Below are positions 54,881 to 63,608 of a stretch of 64,000 nucleotides of DNA, one piece after another (position 1 is the first letter of the stretch; each line of letters opens with the position of its first letter). A model generated the notes under the pieces. It made no database searches, was not told the DNA's origin, and saw only the letters and a program-made list of their open reading frames with translations. This stretch comes from Leifsonia poae (GTDB taxonomy: Bacteria > Actinomycetota > Actinomycetes > Actinomycetales > Microbacteriaceae). The stretch spans positions 248,001-312,000 of the forward strand of contig NZ_JAIHLP010000002.1 in assembly GCF_020009625.1 (NCBI RefSeq). Direction: 5' to 3'. The translations under genes were made by a program, and so were the position numbers.

Positions 54881-56070
54881 CGGGACGACCGTCCCGGCGC
54901 CTTCTCGGGCGCGTCATCGCAGCCGCAGGGCTCGTCGCGCTGGTGGCCGGATGCGGCACCGGATGCGCGGAGCAGACCCCTCGCTCCACCTCTGCTTCGA
55001 CAGCGGCGGCATCGGTGACCCCGACACCGACCGTGGATCCGCTCACCGCCTTCGTCGATGCCCGTCTGGAGTCGATGACGCTGCGCCAGAAGGTGGCGAG
55101 CCTCTTGATGCTGCACCAGCCGGGCACCGACGGCGCCGCGCTGCGATCATTCGTCGACCGGTACGGGGTTGGCGGCATGATTCTGATGGGGGACAACGTT
55201 CCACCGACACCGGCCGCCCTCGCGGCCGAGACAGCGGCCATGGTGTCAGATCCCGCGCTTCCGCCGCTGATCGCGATCGACGAAGAGGGCGGGGATGTCA
55301 CACGTCTGCCGTGGGATGACCTTCCGGGGGCGGAGTCGCTGCGGGTCCAGCCGCCGGAAGCGACGGAGCAGGCCTTCTCCCGCCGGGCCGCCTTGCTCGC
55401 TCAGGTCGGTGTCACGGTGAACTTCGGGACCGTGGCCGATGTGACGGCGGATCCGGCATCGTTCATCTTCGATCGCGTGCTCGGGACGGACCCCGCTTCG
55501 GCGTCCGCGCATGTCGCGGCATCGGTGACGGGGGAGCGCGGCACCGTGTTCTCCACGCTCAAACATTTTCCGGGTCACGGCGAGACCGAGGCGGATTCCC
55601 ACGACAGTGTTCCCACCACACCGGTCACGCTCGACCAGTGGCGGGCGAAGGATGCGCCGTCGTTCGTCTCGGGGATCAAGGCGGGCGCTGAGCTCGTGAT
55701 GTTCGGACATCTCGTGTACAGCGCGGTCGATTCCGCGCCGGCCTCGCTCTCTCCCGCCTGGCACCGCATCCTGACGGAGCAGCTCGGATTTCAGGGTGTG
55801 ACGATCACCGACGATATGCGCATGCTGCAGGACACCGGTCTGGCCGAGTATCAGAACCCGGCGGAGAACGCCGTGCGGGCCCTGGCGGCGGGCAATACGA
55901 TGCTGCTCTTCGTGCTGCCGGCCGATCCGGCCGCTGCGGGTATGGATCCGGATGCATTGGTCGATGCTGTCGTCGCGGCCGTGCAGCAGGGACGCATCAG
56001 CCCGGCGCAGATCGACGCCGACGCCCGCAAGCTCCTCGCGTTGCGACACTCGCTCGCTGCAAAACAGTGA
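54877..56070 (+). CDS. GH3-family lipoprotein glycosidase (NagZ-like N-acetylglucosaminidase)
   Basis: A 397-residue exported lipoprotein. The signal peptide has lipobox VAGC (Cys near residue 26), then a Thr/Ser linker, then a GH3 TIM barrel. IDEEGGDVTRL, LKHFPGHGETEADSHDSVP (His of the NagZ-type His/Asp dyad) and VTITDDMRM (nucleophile Asp) identify the NagZ-like group that removes N-acetylglucosamine from muropeptides or chitin fragments. The C-terminal second GH3 domain is absent, as in NagZ. The start is GTG at 54877. Confidence 0.9.
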   Translation: MTGRPSRRLLGRVIAAAGLVALVAGCGTGCAEQTPRSTSASTAAASVTPTPTVDPLTAFVDARLESMTLRQKVASLLMLHQPGTDGAALRSFVDRYGVGGMILMGDNVPPTPAALAAETAAMVSDPALPPLIAIDEEGGDVTRLPWDDLPGAESLRVQPPEATEQAFSRRAALLAQVGVTVNFGTVADVTADPASFIFDRVLGTDPASASAHVAASVTGERGTVFSTLKHFPGHGETEADSHDSVPTTPVTLDQWRAKDAPSFVSGIKAGAELVMFGHLVYSAVDSAPASLSPAWHRILTEQLGFQGVTITDDMRMLQDTGLAEYQNPAENAVRALAAGNTMLLFVLPADPAAAGMDPDALVDAVVAAVQQGRISPAQIDADARKLLALRHSLAAKQ

Positions 56071-56179
56071 CGCGTCAACTTTCTTTCCGGATTTCGGAAT
56101 AGAGCGCTTGTCCATGCGCTTGCATACTCCTGAGCGGCGCGAGAGCCGACTCGCCCTTGACTCTTGAAGGAGAAACCGA

Positions 56180-56736
56180 ATGAGCACGACCATCGAGATC
56201 CCGGGTACAAAGCCGGAACCTGGACCATCGACCCCTCCCACAGCGAGGTCGGATTCAGCATCCGTCACCTCATGATCAGCAAGGTGAAGGGCGTTTTCGA
56301 GAACTTCGACGCGACGTTCGTCACGGCAGAGAACCCGCTCGAGTCGACCGTGAGCGCCAAGGCGGAGGTCGCCTCGGTGAACACGAAGGACAAGAACCGG
56401 GATGCGCACCTCCGCACCGGAGACTTCTTCCTCGCCGACGAATTCCCGCACATCGAGTTCGTCTCCACCGGAGTGCGGTCCGAGGGCGGCGACTTCCTCG
56501 TCGACGGCGAGCTGACGATCAAGGGCGTGACCAGGCCGGTCACCTTCGACTTCGACTTCGGCGGCTTCGGGCAGGACCCCTACGGCAACTACAAGGCCGG
56601 CGCGACCGCCAAGACCAAGATCAACCGCGAAGAGTTCGGTCTGACCTACAACGCGGCCCTCGAGACCGGTGGGATGCTCCTCGGCGACGAGGTCACCATC
56701 ACCCTCGAACTGCAGGCTGTGCTCGCCCAGAGCTGA
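56180..56736 (+). CDS. YceI family protein (one apparent -1 frameshift)
   Basis: A lipocalin-like lipid-binding protein of about 185 residues. GTWTIDPSHSEVGFSIRHLM opens the fold and LTIKGVTRPVTFDFDFGG is typical. GAAGGAGAAACC precedes the ATG at 56180, but that frame (MSTTIEIPG) shifts at CCCGGG 56200-56206; one extra G or C joins it to YKAGTWT. An in-frame TTG at 56164 would avoid the shift but lacks an SD and family support. A cytoplasmic location is expected, since no signal peptide is seen. The gap 56071-56179 shows no further gene. Confidence 0.85.
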
Positions 56737-56754
56737 GCCTCAGGCTTCGAATAC

Positions 56755-56786
56755 GTCAGGGATCCCGCTTCGGCGGGGTCCCTGAC
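56755..56786. terminator. Bidirectional terminator between YceI and FUSC genes
   Basis: A 14-bp stem (56755-56768 with 56773-56786, one G-T pair) closed by a TTCG tetraloop, between two convergent genes. Confidence 0.88.
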
Positions 56787-56810
56787 AGCGTTGAGGGGGT
56801 CTCGCGCGCC

Positions 56811-57862
56811 TCAGACGGAATCCTCGCCGGTGATCTCGTCGTGGATCCGGCGAAGATCCTCCATGAGGGAGCCGAGCAGCACCCAGTGCCGGGGGTCGGG
56901 AGTACTGATCACCAGCGGAGCCGTGAGCACTGGGATGCCAGCCGTGCGGGTGTCCGGTTCGGGCTGCGGCGCATCCGGGTCGCGGGCGAGGAGCCGCAGG
57001 TCGTGCGCCGAGCGTTCGAGCTCATCGGCGATCGCGCGGATGGTCGGCTCGGCAGCCAGGCTGTCGTCGTAGTGGTCGTGGAATGCCCGTGTCATGCCGA
57101 GGGCCCTGGTGATCAGGGGGCGTAGGCGGGCGAAGAGTTCGTCGTCGTGCTCGAGCACGCGCCGATGCTTCGATTGTCGAGGATTGAGGGTGAGGCTTTC
57201 GCGGCCCTGCACGAGAGCCGCGTCGGCCTTCTTCTCCATCGGCCGCAGCAGGCGAGCCTCCAGCAGGAGCTCGTTGAGCCCGGCTGTCGTCTGATTCACC
57301 ACGAGGGCAGTGGCGAGACGCTCCAGCGTCGCCGCGATCTCGTTGGCGAGACGGAGGACGGAGGTGTGGGCGGGAGCCAAGAGCACGGGCGGGACGATCA
57401 CGATGTTGACGACGACGCCGATGATCGCGCCGATGATCGTCTCGATGATGCGCGCGGCGGCATAGTCGGGCGTGGACGCCCCCACCGAGAGCACCAGCAT
57501 GGCCGTGATCGGCACCTGGTTCGCCGTTCCCGGTGTGAGCTTGAGAGCCCAGGCCAGGATGATGGAGATCACCACGGCCAGCAGCACGATCCAACTGTTG
57601 GTGCCGAAGGCCAGCCCGATCGCGTAAGCGATCAGAACCCGACGATCACGCCGAGACTGCGCTCTATCGCCCGGCCGACCGACTGGTTCACACTCGGCTG
57701 AACGACGAGCAGGGCCGCGATCGTGGCGAAGACGGGAAGATTGCCCGGAACGAAGACGCTCGCTGTCACCCAGGCGAGGATCATCGCGATCGCGGTCTTC
57801 GCCACCTGCAGGAACGGGACGCGTGTGGACGTCCGGATGTTCGCGGGGAGTCGAAGAGGCAC
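56811..57862 (-). CDS. FUSC-family membrane protein (one apparent -1 frameshift)
   Basis: The restored product is about 350 residues: an N-terminal block of about six hydrophobic helices (VFATIAALLVVQPSVNQSVGRAIERS, then AVVISIILAWALKLTPG) and a cytoplasmic helical tail ending HDEITGEDSV. This is the fusaric-acid-resistance/aromatic-acid-exporter layout. The frame breaks at 57638-57640 (CCC on the plus strand); one extra base restores GVIVGVLIAYAIGLAFGTNS. The substrate is unknown. Confidence 0.83.
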
Positions 57863-57880
57863 CCCTCCAGGGTACCGGCG

Positions 57881-58984
57881 TCAGGCGACGGTTCCGGTGA
57901 GACCCAGGAAGCGACCGTAGGCCCGCGCACCACGGTCGAGCCGGGTGAGCTGACCTGCGGTGAGCGGGCGACTGAACGGCTGCGGAGCGAGGGTCACCCG
58001 TTTCGCGGTCGTCGTGCGCTTCCAGGTGCCGACGGCTCGACCCCGTGCGAGGACGACCGGGGCGAAGACGCCGTTCCCGCCCGGGACGACGAGGTCGGCA
58101 TGGGCGGGGTCGAGCACCGGCCCGCGGATCTGGTAGCCGATGATGTACTCGTCGAAGCCAGGCAGGAGGACGACCGCGGCCCTCTCTGCGGCCGTCGTGG
58201 GTGCGAGCGCCCGGTCGGCGAGCTCGCTGGTGAGCCAGTACTCCACGCCGTCGACGGTCAGTGAACGGAGTCGGTCACCGGCCACCGCGAGCGCTGTCTT
58301 GGTGCCGACGACGGTGCCCTTGGTCCACCAGACGAAATCCTTGAGCGTCGCCGGTCCGTGCCCGGTGAGATACCTCACGAGGAACTCAGCGAGAGCCTCG
58401 TCGTGGTCGAGCCGTCGCGGGTGAGCGATCCACTCCTCGGCCAGCACGAGCGACTGCTGCGTCTTGTGCGCGGGGCCCCAGACGAGCACACCGATCTGGG
58501 CCAGATAGTAGATGAGGTGGTAGCCGCGCTGACCGGTGGTCGCGATGCCGTTCTCCTCCCAGAGCGACAGGAGCTCGGCCCGAGAGATGCTGCCGCCGCC
58601 GGCGATCGCGCCGGTCGCCACGTCGCGGGCCCGGATGAAGTCGGGCGACTCGAGTTCGAGCTGGCGGTGACGCAGGGTGAGACCGGCCAGCATCCGTTCG
58701 GTGGTGAGGGAGAGCATCCACCCGAGGTCGGCTGGTGGCACGAAGTGGAGGGTGCCGCGCATCGGCCAGGAGCGCACGATGCGTCCAGCGTCGAGTTCAG
58801 CGAGCACATCCTGTTGCGTGGTGCCGGGCGCGCGGATGCCGAGTGCCCAGCATGCGGCACCGAAATCCTGGGCCTGCACCGCGAGCATGCGCTCGACGAC
58901 GGCCGAGGGGCTGCTCTCGGTCGGCCCCTCCAACCCGTGGGCGAGGAGACGGAAGCGGAGCAGATCGGCGGCGCTTGCTGTCAT
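57881..58984 (-). CDS. Winged-helix DNA-binding protein (HTH_42, AlkZ-like)
   Basis: A 367-residue member of the HTH_42 family. The AVQAQDF element resembles the QxQ/QxD catalytic motif of AlkZ-type DNA glycosylases, and WPMRGTLHFV is a further family signature. VLLPGFDEYIIGYQIRG lies in the C-terminal domain. Family members unhook interstrand crosslinks or remove alkylated bases, often near antibiotic genes; no such cluster is seen here, so a general repair role is inferred. The start is ATG at 58984. Confidence 0.85.
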   Translation of the reverse strand: MTASAADLLRFRLLAHGLEGPTESSPSAVVERMLAVQAQDFGAACWALGIRAPGTTQQDVLAELDAGRIVRSWPMRGTLHFVPPADLGWMLSLTTERMLAGLTLRHRQLELESPDFIRARDVATGAIAGGGSISRAELLSLWEENGIATTGQRGYHLIYYLAQIGVLVWGPAHKTQQSLVLAEEWIAHPRRLDHDEALAEFLVRYLTGHGPATLKDFVWWTKGTVVGTKTALAVAGDRLRSLTVDGVEYWLTSELADRALAPTTAAERAAVVLLPGFDEYIIGYQIRGPVLDPAHADLVVPGGNGVFAPVVLARGRAVGTWKRTTTAKRVTLAPQPFSRPLTAGQLTRLDRGARAYGRFLGLTGTVA

Positions 58985-59041
58985 GGGGTCAGTATCCTGC
59001 ATGCGGCCGACAGCGCGACGGCCCAGCTGTCGGGCTGGATG

Positions 59042-60107
59042 TCAGTGCAGGATGCCGAGCTCGGTCAGCTGGTCGCTCAGGCCGGCGCCGTCCGGCGCGT
59101 AGACCCAGGGCGCGCCGCTGAGACCGGTGTGCTTCTCCGCTTTGGAGCGGCCGCCGGCGAGAACGGCTTCGCCGGTCGACAACTGGCGGATGGCGACTGC
59201 GGCGACGCTGTCCGGGTGGGCGACCGTGAATTCGCCGTACAGCGTCTCGTCGTGCTGGCCGTCGTCGCCCACGAGCAGCCATTTGAGCCCGGGGAACTCC
59301 TCGGCGAGTCGGATCAGGTTGACGCGCTTATGCTCGCGTCCGCTCCGGAACAACCGATCGTGGGTGGGCCCCCAATCGGTGAGCAGTAGCGGGCCGGCCG
59401 GGAAAAGGTTGCGGGAGAGGAAACGCGTGAGGGTGGGAGCGACGTTCCAGGCGCCCGTCGACAGATAGATGACGGGTGTGCCCGGGTTGGTGGCGGCCAG
59501 ACGCTCCAGCAGCACCGCCATTCCGGGCGTCGGCACCCGCGCGTGCTCGTCGAGGACGAAGGTGTTCCAGGCGGCGAGCAGTGGGCGGGGAGTGCGGTGA
59601 CCATCACCGTGTCGTCCACATCGGAGATGATGCCGAATGTGGCCTTGGGGTCGACGATGAACACGGGGGACTCGAACACGCGGCTCGAATCCGAGGTGTA
59701 GAGCCGGACGGTGTGCCATCCGGGCGCGAGGTGCACGGGGATGACGGTGTCGATCACGCCGCCGCGATCGGGCATCACTGTGTGCGTGTTCCCCTCGATC
59801 TCGACGACGACCGGAACATCGGCGACGGGCACGCTCGTGAACGAGCGCCAGCCGCGGATGCTCTCTTCCCGCTTGCGGTGCTTCCGCTCGGCGCGGCTCC
59901 CCGGCTTGGGTCGCGCGCGAGCACCACACGGGCGAGGATGCGCGCCCAGCTGGGTGATCCGTATCCGGTGTACGGCACGACGGTCGCCAAAAAACCGCGT
60001 TTGCGGGCGCGCCGAGCGCGGAACTCATGGAACGCATCCTCGATGCGAGCCGCGCGATGCATGATGGGCTCGACGCTCGCGCCGCGCGTGTCGGGTGATC
60101 CGGACAT
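59042..60107 (-). CDS. App1-family phosphatase (DUF2183; two apparent -1 frameshifts)
   Basis: The restored product is about 355 residues. An N-terminal basic region is followed by a beta-sandwich-like middle (VADVPVVVEIEGNTHTV) and a HAD-type core: FGIISDVDDTVMVTA holds DxDDT, the phosphatase nucleophile motif, PVIYLSTGAWN is motif II, and WLLVGDDGQHDETLY is motif III. Yeast App1 is a phosphatidate phosphatase. Breaks occur at 59899-59902 and 59587-59590 (four-base C and G runs); one extra base at each restores one frame. Two deletions in one gene fit sequence error or real decay; error is favoured given the rest of the window. Confidence 0.82.
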
Positions 60108-60236
60108 ATGTGCCTAGTTTCTCATGAACCCTCGGGCTGTTCGCGCGCAGCCCCCAGATGTGGGGGACAGAATAACGGCGAGTCGAACGGTTTTCCCGAG
60201 CGGAAATGAGGTTTCCCCGAATATGATCCGAGTAAC

Positions 60237-60255
60237 GCACTGATCATTTCAGTGC
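60237..60255. promoter_or_regulatory. TetR operator candidate
   Basis: GCACTGA-TCATT-TCAGTGC, a perfect 7-bp inverted repeat, 60 bp before the TetR gene. The 207-bp divergent gap 60108-60314 also has a CCCCCA/TGGGGG hairpin (60151-60166) and TTTCC/GGAAA boxes near 60193-60206. Confidence 0.6.
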
Positions 60256-60314
60256 GGGGCTGGGGACCCGTACCAACGTAGTGTTGACGTGCAGCAAAAG
60301 AAGGAGTTGCCCTC

Positions 60315-60974
60315 GTGCCCATCAATGATCTCGTGGCAGGCCAGAACCCGACAGGGGCGCCGTTGGTGCGCACCGAGCCGATTCAGGAGCGGAGTGCTGC
60401 GCGAATCGACGCGCTGCTCGACGCCGCGGCCGAGGTCGTCGACGAGATCGGATTCGACCGGCTGACGACCGCGATGGTGGCCGAGCGCGCCGGTGCGTCG
60501 ATTGGAACTGTCTACCGCTACTTCCCGGACCGCATCGTGCTGCTGCAGGCATTGCGCGACCGGGCCGTGCAGCGTTACCGTTCCGCGGTGGTCGAGACGA
60601 TCCGCGAGGCAGCACCGGAGCACTGGTGGAACGCCGTCGAGTGCGCCATCGACGCGTATGTGGCGATGTTCCGGGCGGAGCCGGGCTTCCGCATCATCCG
60701 GTTCACCGACGCCGAGCGTTCAGGGCTGAGCGACGAGGGGGCCGGTGAAGAGGAAGACTTCTTCGCCCACCGGTTCGCCGAGATCCTCTCGGACGAGTTC
60801 GGCCTTCCCGCCGGTGACGAACTCAAGTTCCGCCTCGAGATCGTCGTCGAGCTCTCGGATTCGCTCATCAACCGTGCCTTCCTTCTCGACGCCGACGGCG
60901 ACGAGCGCTTCATCGAGGAGGCCCGAGTGGTGGCCCGCGAGTACCTCGCGAAGCGCTACGGCGACGGCGAGTAA
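60315..60974 (+). CDS. TetR family transcriptional regulator
   Basis: A 219-residue repressor. The helix-turn-helix AAEVVDEIGFDRLTTAMVAERAGASIGTVYRYFPDR spans about residues 38-75. The C-terminal domain is acidic (DEGAGEEEDFF). The start is GTG at 60315 behind AAGGAG. It lies upstream of an osmolyte ABC transporter on the same strand but 287 bp away, so control of that operon is uncertain; autoregulation through the palindrome upstream is likely. Confidence 0.9.
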   Translation: MPINDLVAGQNPTGAPLVRTEPIQERSAARIDALLDAAAEVVDEIGFDRLTTAMVAERAGASIGTVYRYFPDRIVLLQALRDRAVQRYRSAVVETIREAAPEHWWNAVECAIDAYVAMFRAEPGFRIIRFTDAERSGLSDEGAGEEEDFFAHRFAEILSDEFGLPAGDELKFRLEIVVELSDSLINRAFLLDADGDERFIEEARVVAREYLAKRYGDGE

Positions 60975-61046
60975 TCGGAACCTTCGTTTCGCAGCACGGG
61001 TCTTCCCGTGCGTGCCGGCGCTCCTGACCCTCCGAGAAAGCTGGGA

Positions 61047-61316
61047 ATGTCGGAGGTCGATGGCAGATTCGTCTCCGAAGCGGGTTGCATACCCGTCGAG
61101 GGCGCCGCGCGCGCCGAGAGCGAAGGAAAGGGGCCCAGATGCGTCAGATGCGGGTTGCCATATTTCGACGCAATACTTTGCCAATCCTGCGGAATGGTGT
61201 TTGGGTTGAAGGACAGGCCTGTGCTGATCCGATGTGCCCTTCGAGGAATGAGCCGCAGTTATGATCGAGTTCCGCTCGGTGACGAAGCAGTTCCCCGACG
61301 GTACGCTCGCGGTTGA
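61047..61316 (+). CDS. Possible small zinc-ribbon protein (doubtful)
   Basis: An 89-codon frame with two CxxC pairs, CVRCGLPYFDAILCQSCGMVFG, a plausible zinc ribbon. It fills the otherwise empty 286-bp gap 60975-61260. Its 3' end overlaps the start of the ABC ATPase gene by 56 bp. Its codons use many A/T third positions, unlike neighbouring genes, suggesting either non-coding or acquired DNA. No clear SD (GAAAGCTGGGA). Listed as a candidate only. Confidence 0.3.
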   Translation: MSEVDGRFVSEAGCIPVEGAARAESEGKGPRCVRCGLPYFDAILCQSCGMVFGLKDRPVLIRCALRGMSRSYDRVPLGDEAVPRRYARG

Positions 61317-62142
61317 TGACTTCTCCCTCGTCATCCCGTCGCGCGAGATCACCGTGCTCGTCGGTTCGTCCGGCAGCGGCAAGACGACCATCCTGCGCAT
61401 GATCAACCGGATGGTCGATCCGACGAGTGGAACCGTGGAGATCGACGGCGAAGACGTCATGTCCCTCAAACCGGTTCAGCTGCGTCGCAGCATCGGCTAC
61501 GTCATGCAGAACTCGGGCCTGCTCCCGCACCGCAAGATCGTCGACAACATCGCCACCGTGCCGCTGCTGCGCGGCGTGACGAAGAAGGATGCGCGTGCGC
61601 GCGCGCTGGAGCTGATGGACACGGTCGGCCTGGAACGCTCGCTGGCCGACAAGTATCCGAGCCAGCTCTCCGGCGGCCAGCAGCAGCGGGTGGGAGTGGC
61701 ACGTGGGCTCGCGGTCGACCCGAACATCCTGCTGATGGATGAGCCGTTCGGCGCCGTCGATCCGATCGTGCGCGACGAATTGCAGAACGAGCTGCTGCAC
61801 CTGCAGCGCGAGCTCGACAAGACAGTGGTTTTCGTGACGCACGATATCGACGAGGCCTTCCGGATCGGCACCCAGGTCGTCATCTTCCGCAAGGGCGGGA
61901 TCGTCGCGCAGCGGGGCACGCCGGCCGAGATCCTCGCGAACCCGGCCGATGAGTTCGTCGCATCGTTCGTGGGCGTCGAACGGGGAAAGCGCGCCCTGCA
62001 CATCCAGCGCACTCCGACGGGCGATGTGCTCGTCGACAGTGAGGGCCGGGCGGCGGGCGTACTCGCCGGTGCCGCCAGCGAGGCAAGGGCCACGACCGTT
62101 CCGGTCGTGGGTGCTCCGGCGCAGGGTGAGGAAGCGTCGTGA
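61261..62142 (+). CDS. OpuC/ProV-like ABC transporter ATP-binding protein
   Basis: A 293-residue ATPase for quaternary-amine uptake. Walker A is GSSGSGKTT, the signature LSGGQQQRVGVARGLA, Walker B ILLMDEPFGAVDP, and the switch His is in VTHDIDEAF. The Q-loop is MQNSGLLPHRK. The short C-terminal region lacks a complete CBS pair. Together with the next three genes it should import glycine betaine, choline or a similar osmoprotectant. It overlaps the first permease by GTGA. Confidence 0.93.
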   Translation: MIEFRSVTKQFPDGTLAVDDFSLVIPSREITVLVGSSGSGKTTILRMINRMVDPTSGTVEIDGEDVMSLKPVQLRRSIGYVMQNSGLLPHRKIVDNIATVPLLRGVTKKDARARALELMDTVGLERSLADKYPSQLSGGQQQRVGVARGLAVDPNILLMDEPFGAVDPIVRDELQNELLHLQRELDKTVVFVTHDIDEAFRIGTQVVIFRKGGIVAQRGTPAEILANPADEFVASFVGVERGKRALHIQRTPTGDVLVDSEGRAAGVLAGAASEARATTVPVVGAPAQGEEAS

Positions 62143-62825
62143 GTTGGCTGTGGTCGAATCTCGACCTGGTCTGGTCTCTCACGGTCGCTCATGTGACACT
62201 GAGCTTCTTCCCGATCGTGATCGGCTTCGTCGTCTCGTTGCCGATCGGCTGGGTGGCGAACCGGTACCACGCGAGCCGGGCGGTCATCCTGACGATCGGC
62301 GGCATTCTGTACGCCATCCCGTCCCTTCCGCTGTTCATCGCGATGCCGGCGCTGATCGGTACCAAGATCCTCGATCCGATCAACGTCGTCATCGCGCTCA
62401 GCCTCTATGCGCTCGCCCTGCTGGTGCGAACCAGTGCAGACGCCCTGGCCAGCGTTCCGGGTGATGTCCTGCAATCGGCGACCGCCGTCGGGTTCAGCAC
62501 GTGGCGCCGGTTCTGGGCGGTCGACTTCCCGCTTTCCGGTCCGGTGCTGCTCGCGGGGCTCCGCGTCGTTTCGGTCAGCACGGTGAGCCTGGTGAGCGTC
62601 GGCTCGCTGGTCGGTGTGTCCAACCTCGGCACGATGTTCGTGCAGGGGCTCAACCAGTACAACAATGCGGAGGTCGTGACCGGCATCGTCGCCGTCGTCG
62701 TCGTCGCGCTGGTGTTCGATGTGCTGCTGGTGCTGCTCGGCCGTTTTCTGATGCCATGGACGCGGCTCGGAACCTCCAAGCGCGTGACCCGCCGCGCCGA
62801 GCTGAAGGCGGTGACGGGAGCATGA
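62139..62825 (+). CDS. OpuC-like ABC transporter permease
   Basis: A 228-residue permease with five or six helices. The EAA-type loop is VLQSATAVGFSTWRRFWAVDFPLS, which docks on the ATPase. The start is GTG at 62139, overlapping the ATPase TGA; it overlaps the second permease by ATGA. It forms a heterodimeric channel with the following gene. Confidence 0.92.
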   Translation: MSWLWSNLDLVWSLTVAHVTLSFFPIVIGFVVSLPIGWVANRYHASRAVILTIGGILYAIPSLPLFIAMPALIGTKILDPINVVIALSLYALALLVRTSADALASVPGDVLQSATAVGFSTWRRFWAVDFPLSGPVLLAGLRVVSVSTVSLVSVGSLVGVSNLGTMFVQGLNQYNNAEVVTGIVAVVVVALVFDVLLVLLGRFLMPWTRLGTSKRVTRRAELKAVTGA

Positions 62826-63562
62826 CCGACATCATCGCGGCGTTCGCCTGGGTTCTCGACCCCGCCCACTGGGGCGGCCCCAGCGGGATCGGGGTGCGGC
62901 TGGGCGAGCACGTCTGGTATTCGTTCCTCACGTTGATCCTCGCTGCCGTGATCGCGCTGCCGATCGGCTTCGCGATCGGCCACACCGGGCGGTTCCGAGG
63001 GCTCGCGATCGGCGTCTCCGGCGCCCTCCGGGCCATACCGACCCTCGGTCTCGTCGTCTACCTCGCCCTGATCACCCTGAACCTGAGCATCGTTCCGCCG
63101 CTGATCGCGTTGACGATCCTGGCGATCCCCCCGGTGCTCGCCGGTGCGTACTCCGGGCTTGAATCGGTCGACCGGCGCACCATCGACGCGGCGCGGGCCA
63201 TGGGCATGACCGAGATGCAGATCCTGGTCAAAGTCGAGCTTCCGCTCTCGCTACCGCTGATCATCGGCGGTCTGCGCTCGGCCGCCCTGCAGGTCATCGC
63301 CACCTGGACCGTCGCGGCGATCCTGCCGGTCGGCGGACTCGGCCGGTTCTTGTTCGACGGTCTATCCGTTCAGAACTACGGCGAGATGCTCGGCGGCTCG
63401 ATCCTCGTGATCGTGCTCGCCCTCATCACCGACGGTCTCTTCGCCCTCATTCAGCGGCTCGTCGTCCCACGGGGCGTCGCCGCCGGAAAGGTCGAAGACG
63501 TCCGCACCAAAGACCCGTGGCGTCCCCTCGGGATCGTAGTTCCGGGACGAAGCCCCAACTGA
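62822..63562 (+). CDS. OpuC-like ABC transporter permease, second subunit
   Basis: A 246-residue permease. The EAA loop is IDAARAMGMTEMQILVKVELPLSLP; six helices with ALRAIPTLGLVVYLAL. It is longer than the first permease by an N-terminal segment and a soluble tail. It is followed 46 bp later by the binding protein. Confidence 0.93.
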   Translation: MTDIIAAFAWVLDPAHWGGPSGIGVRLGEHVWYSFLTLILAAVIALPIGFAIGHTGRFRGLAIGVSGALRAIPTLGLVVYLALITLNLSIVPPLIALTILAIPPVLAGAYSGLESVDRRTIDAARAMGMTEMQILVKVELPLSLPLIIGGLRSAALQVIATWTVAAILPVGGLGRFLFDGLSVQNYGEMLGGSILVIVLALITDGLFALIQRLVVPRGVAAGKVEDVRTKDPWRPLGIVVPGRSPN

Positions 63563-63608
63563 CCCATCGCAGCACTCCATCCATCGCACCAACGAAAGAG
63601 AGAACCCC

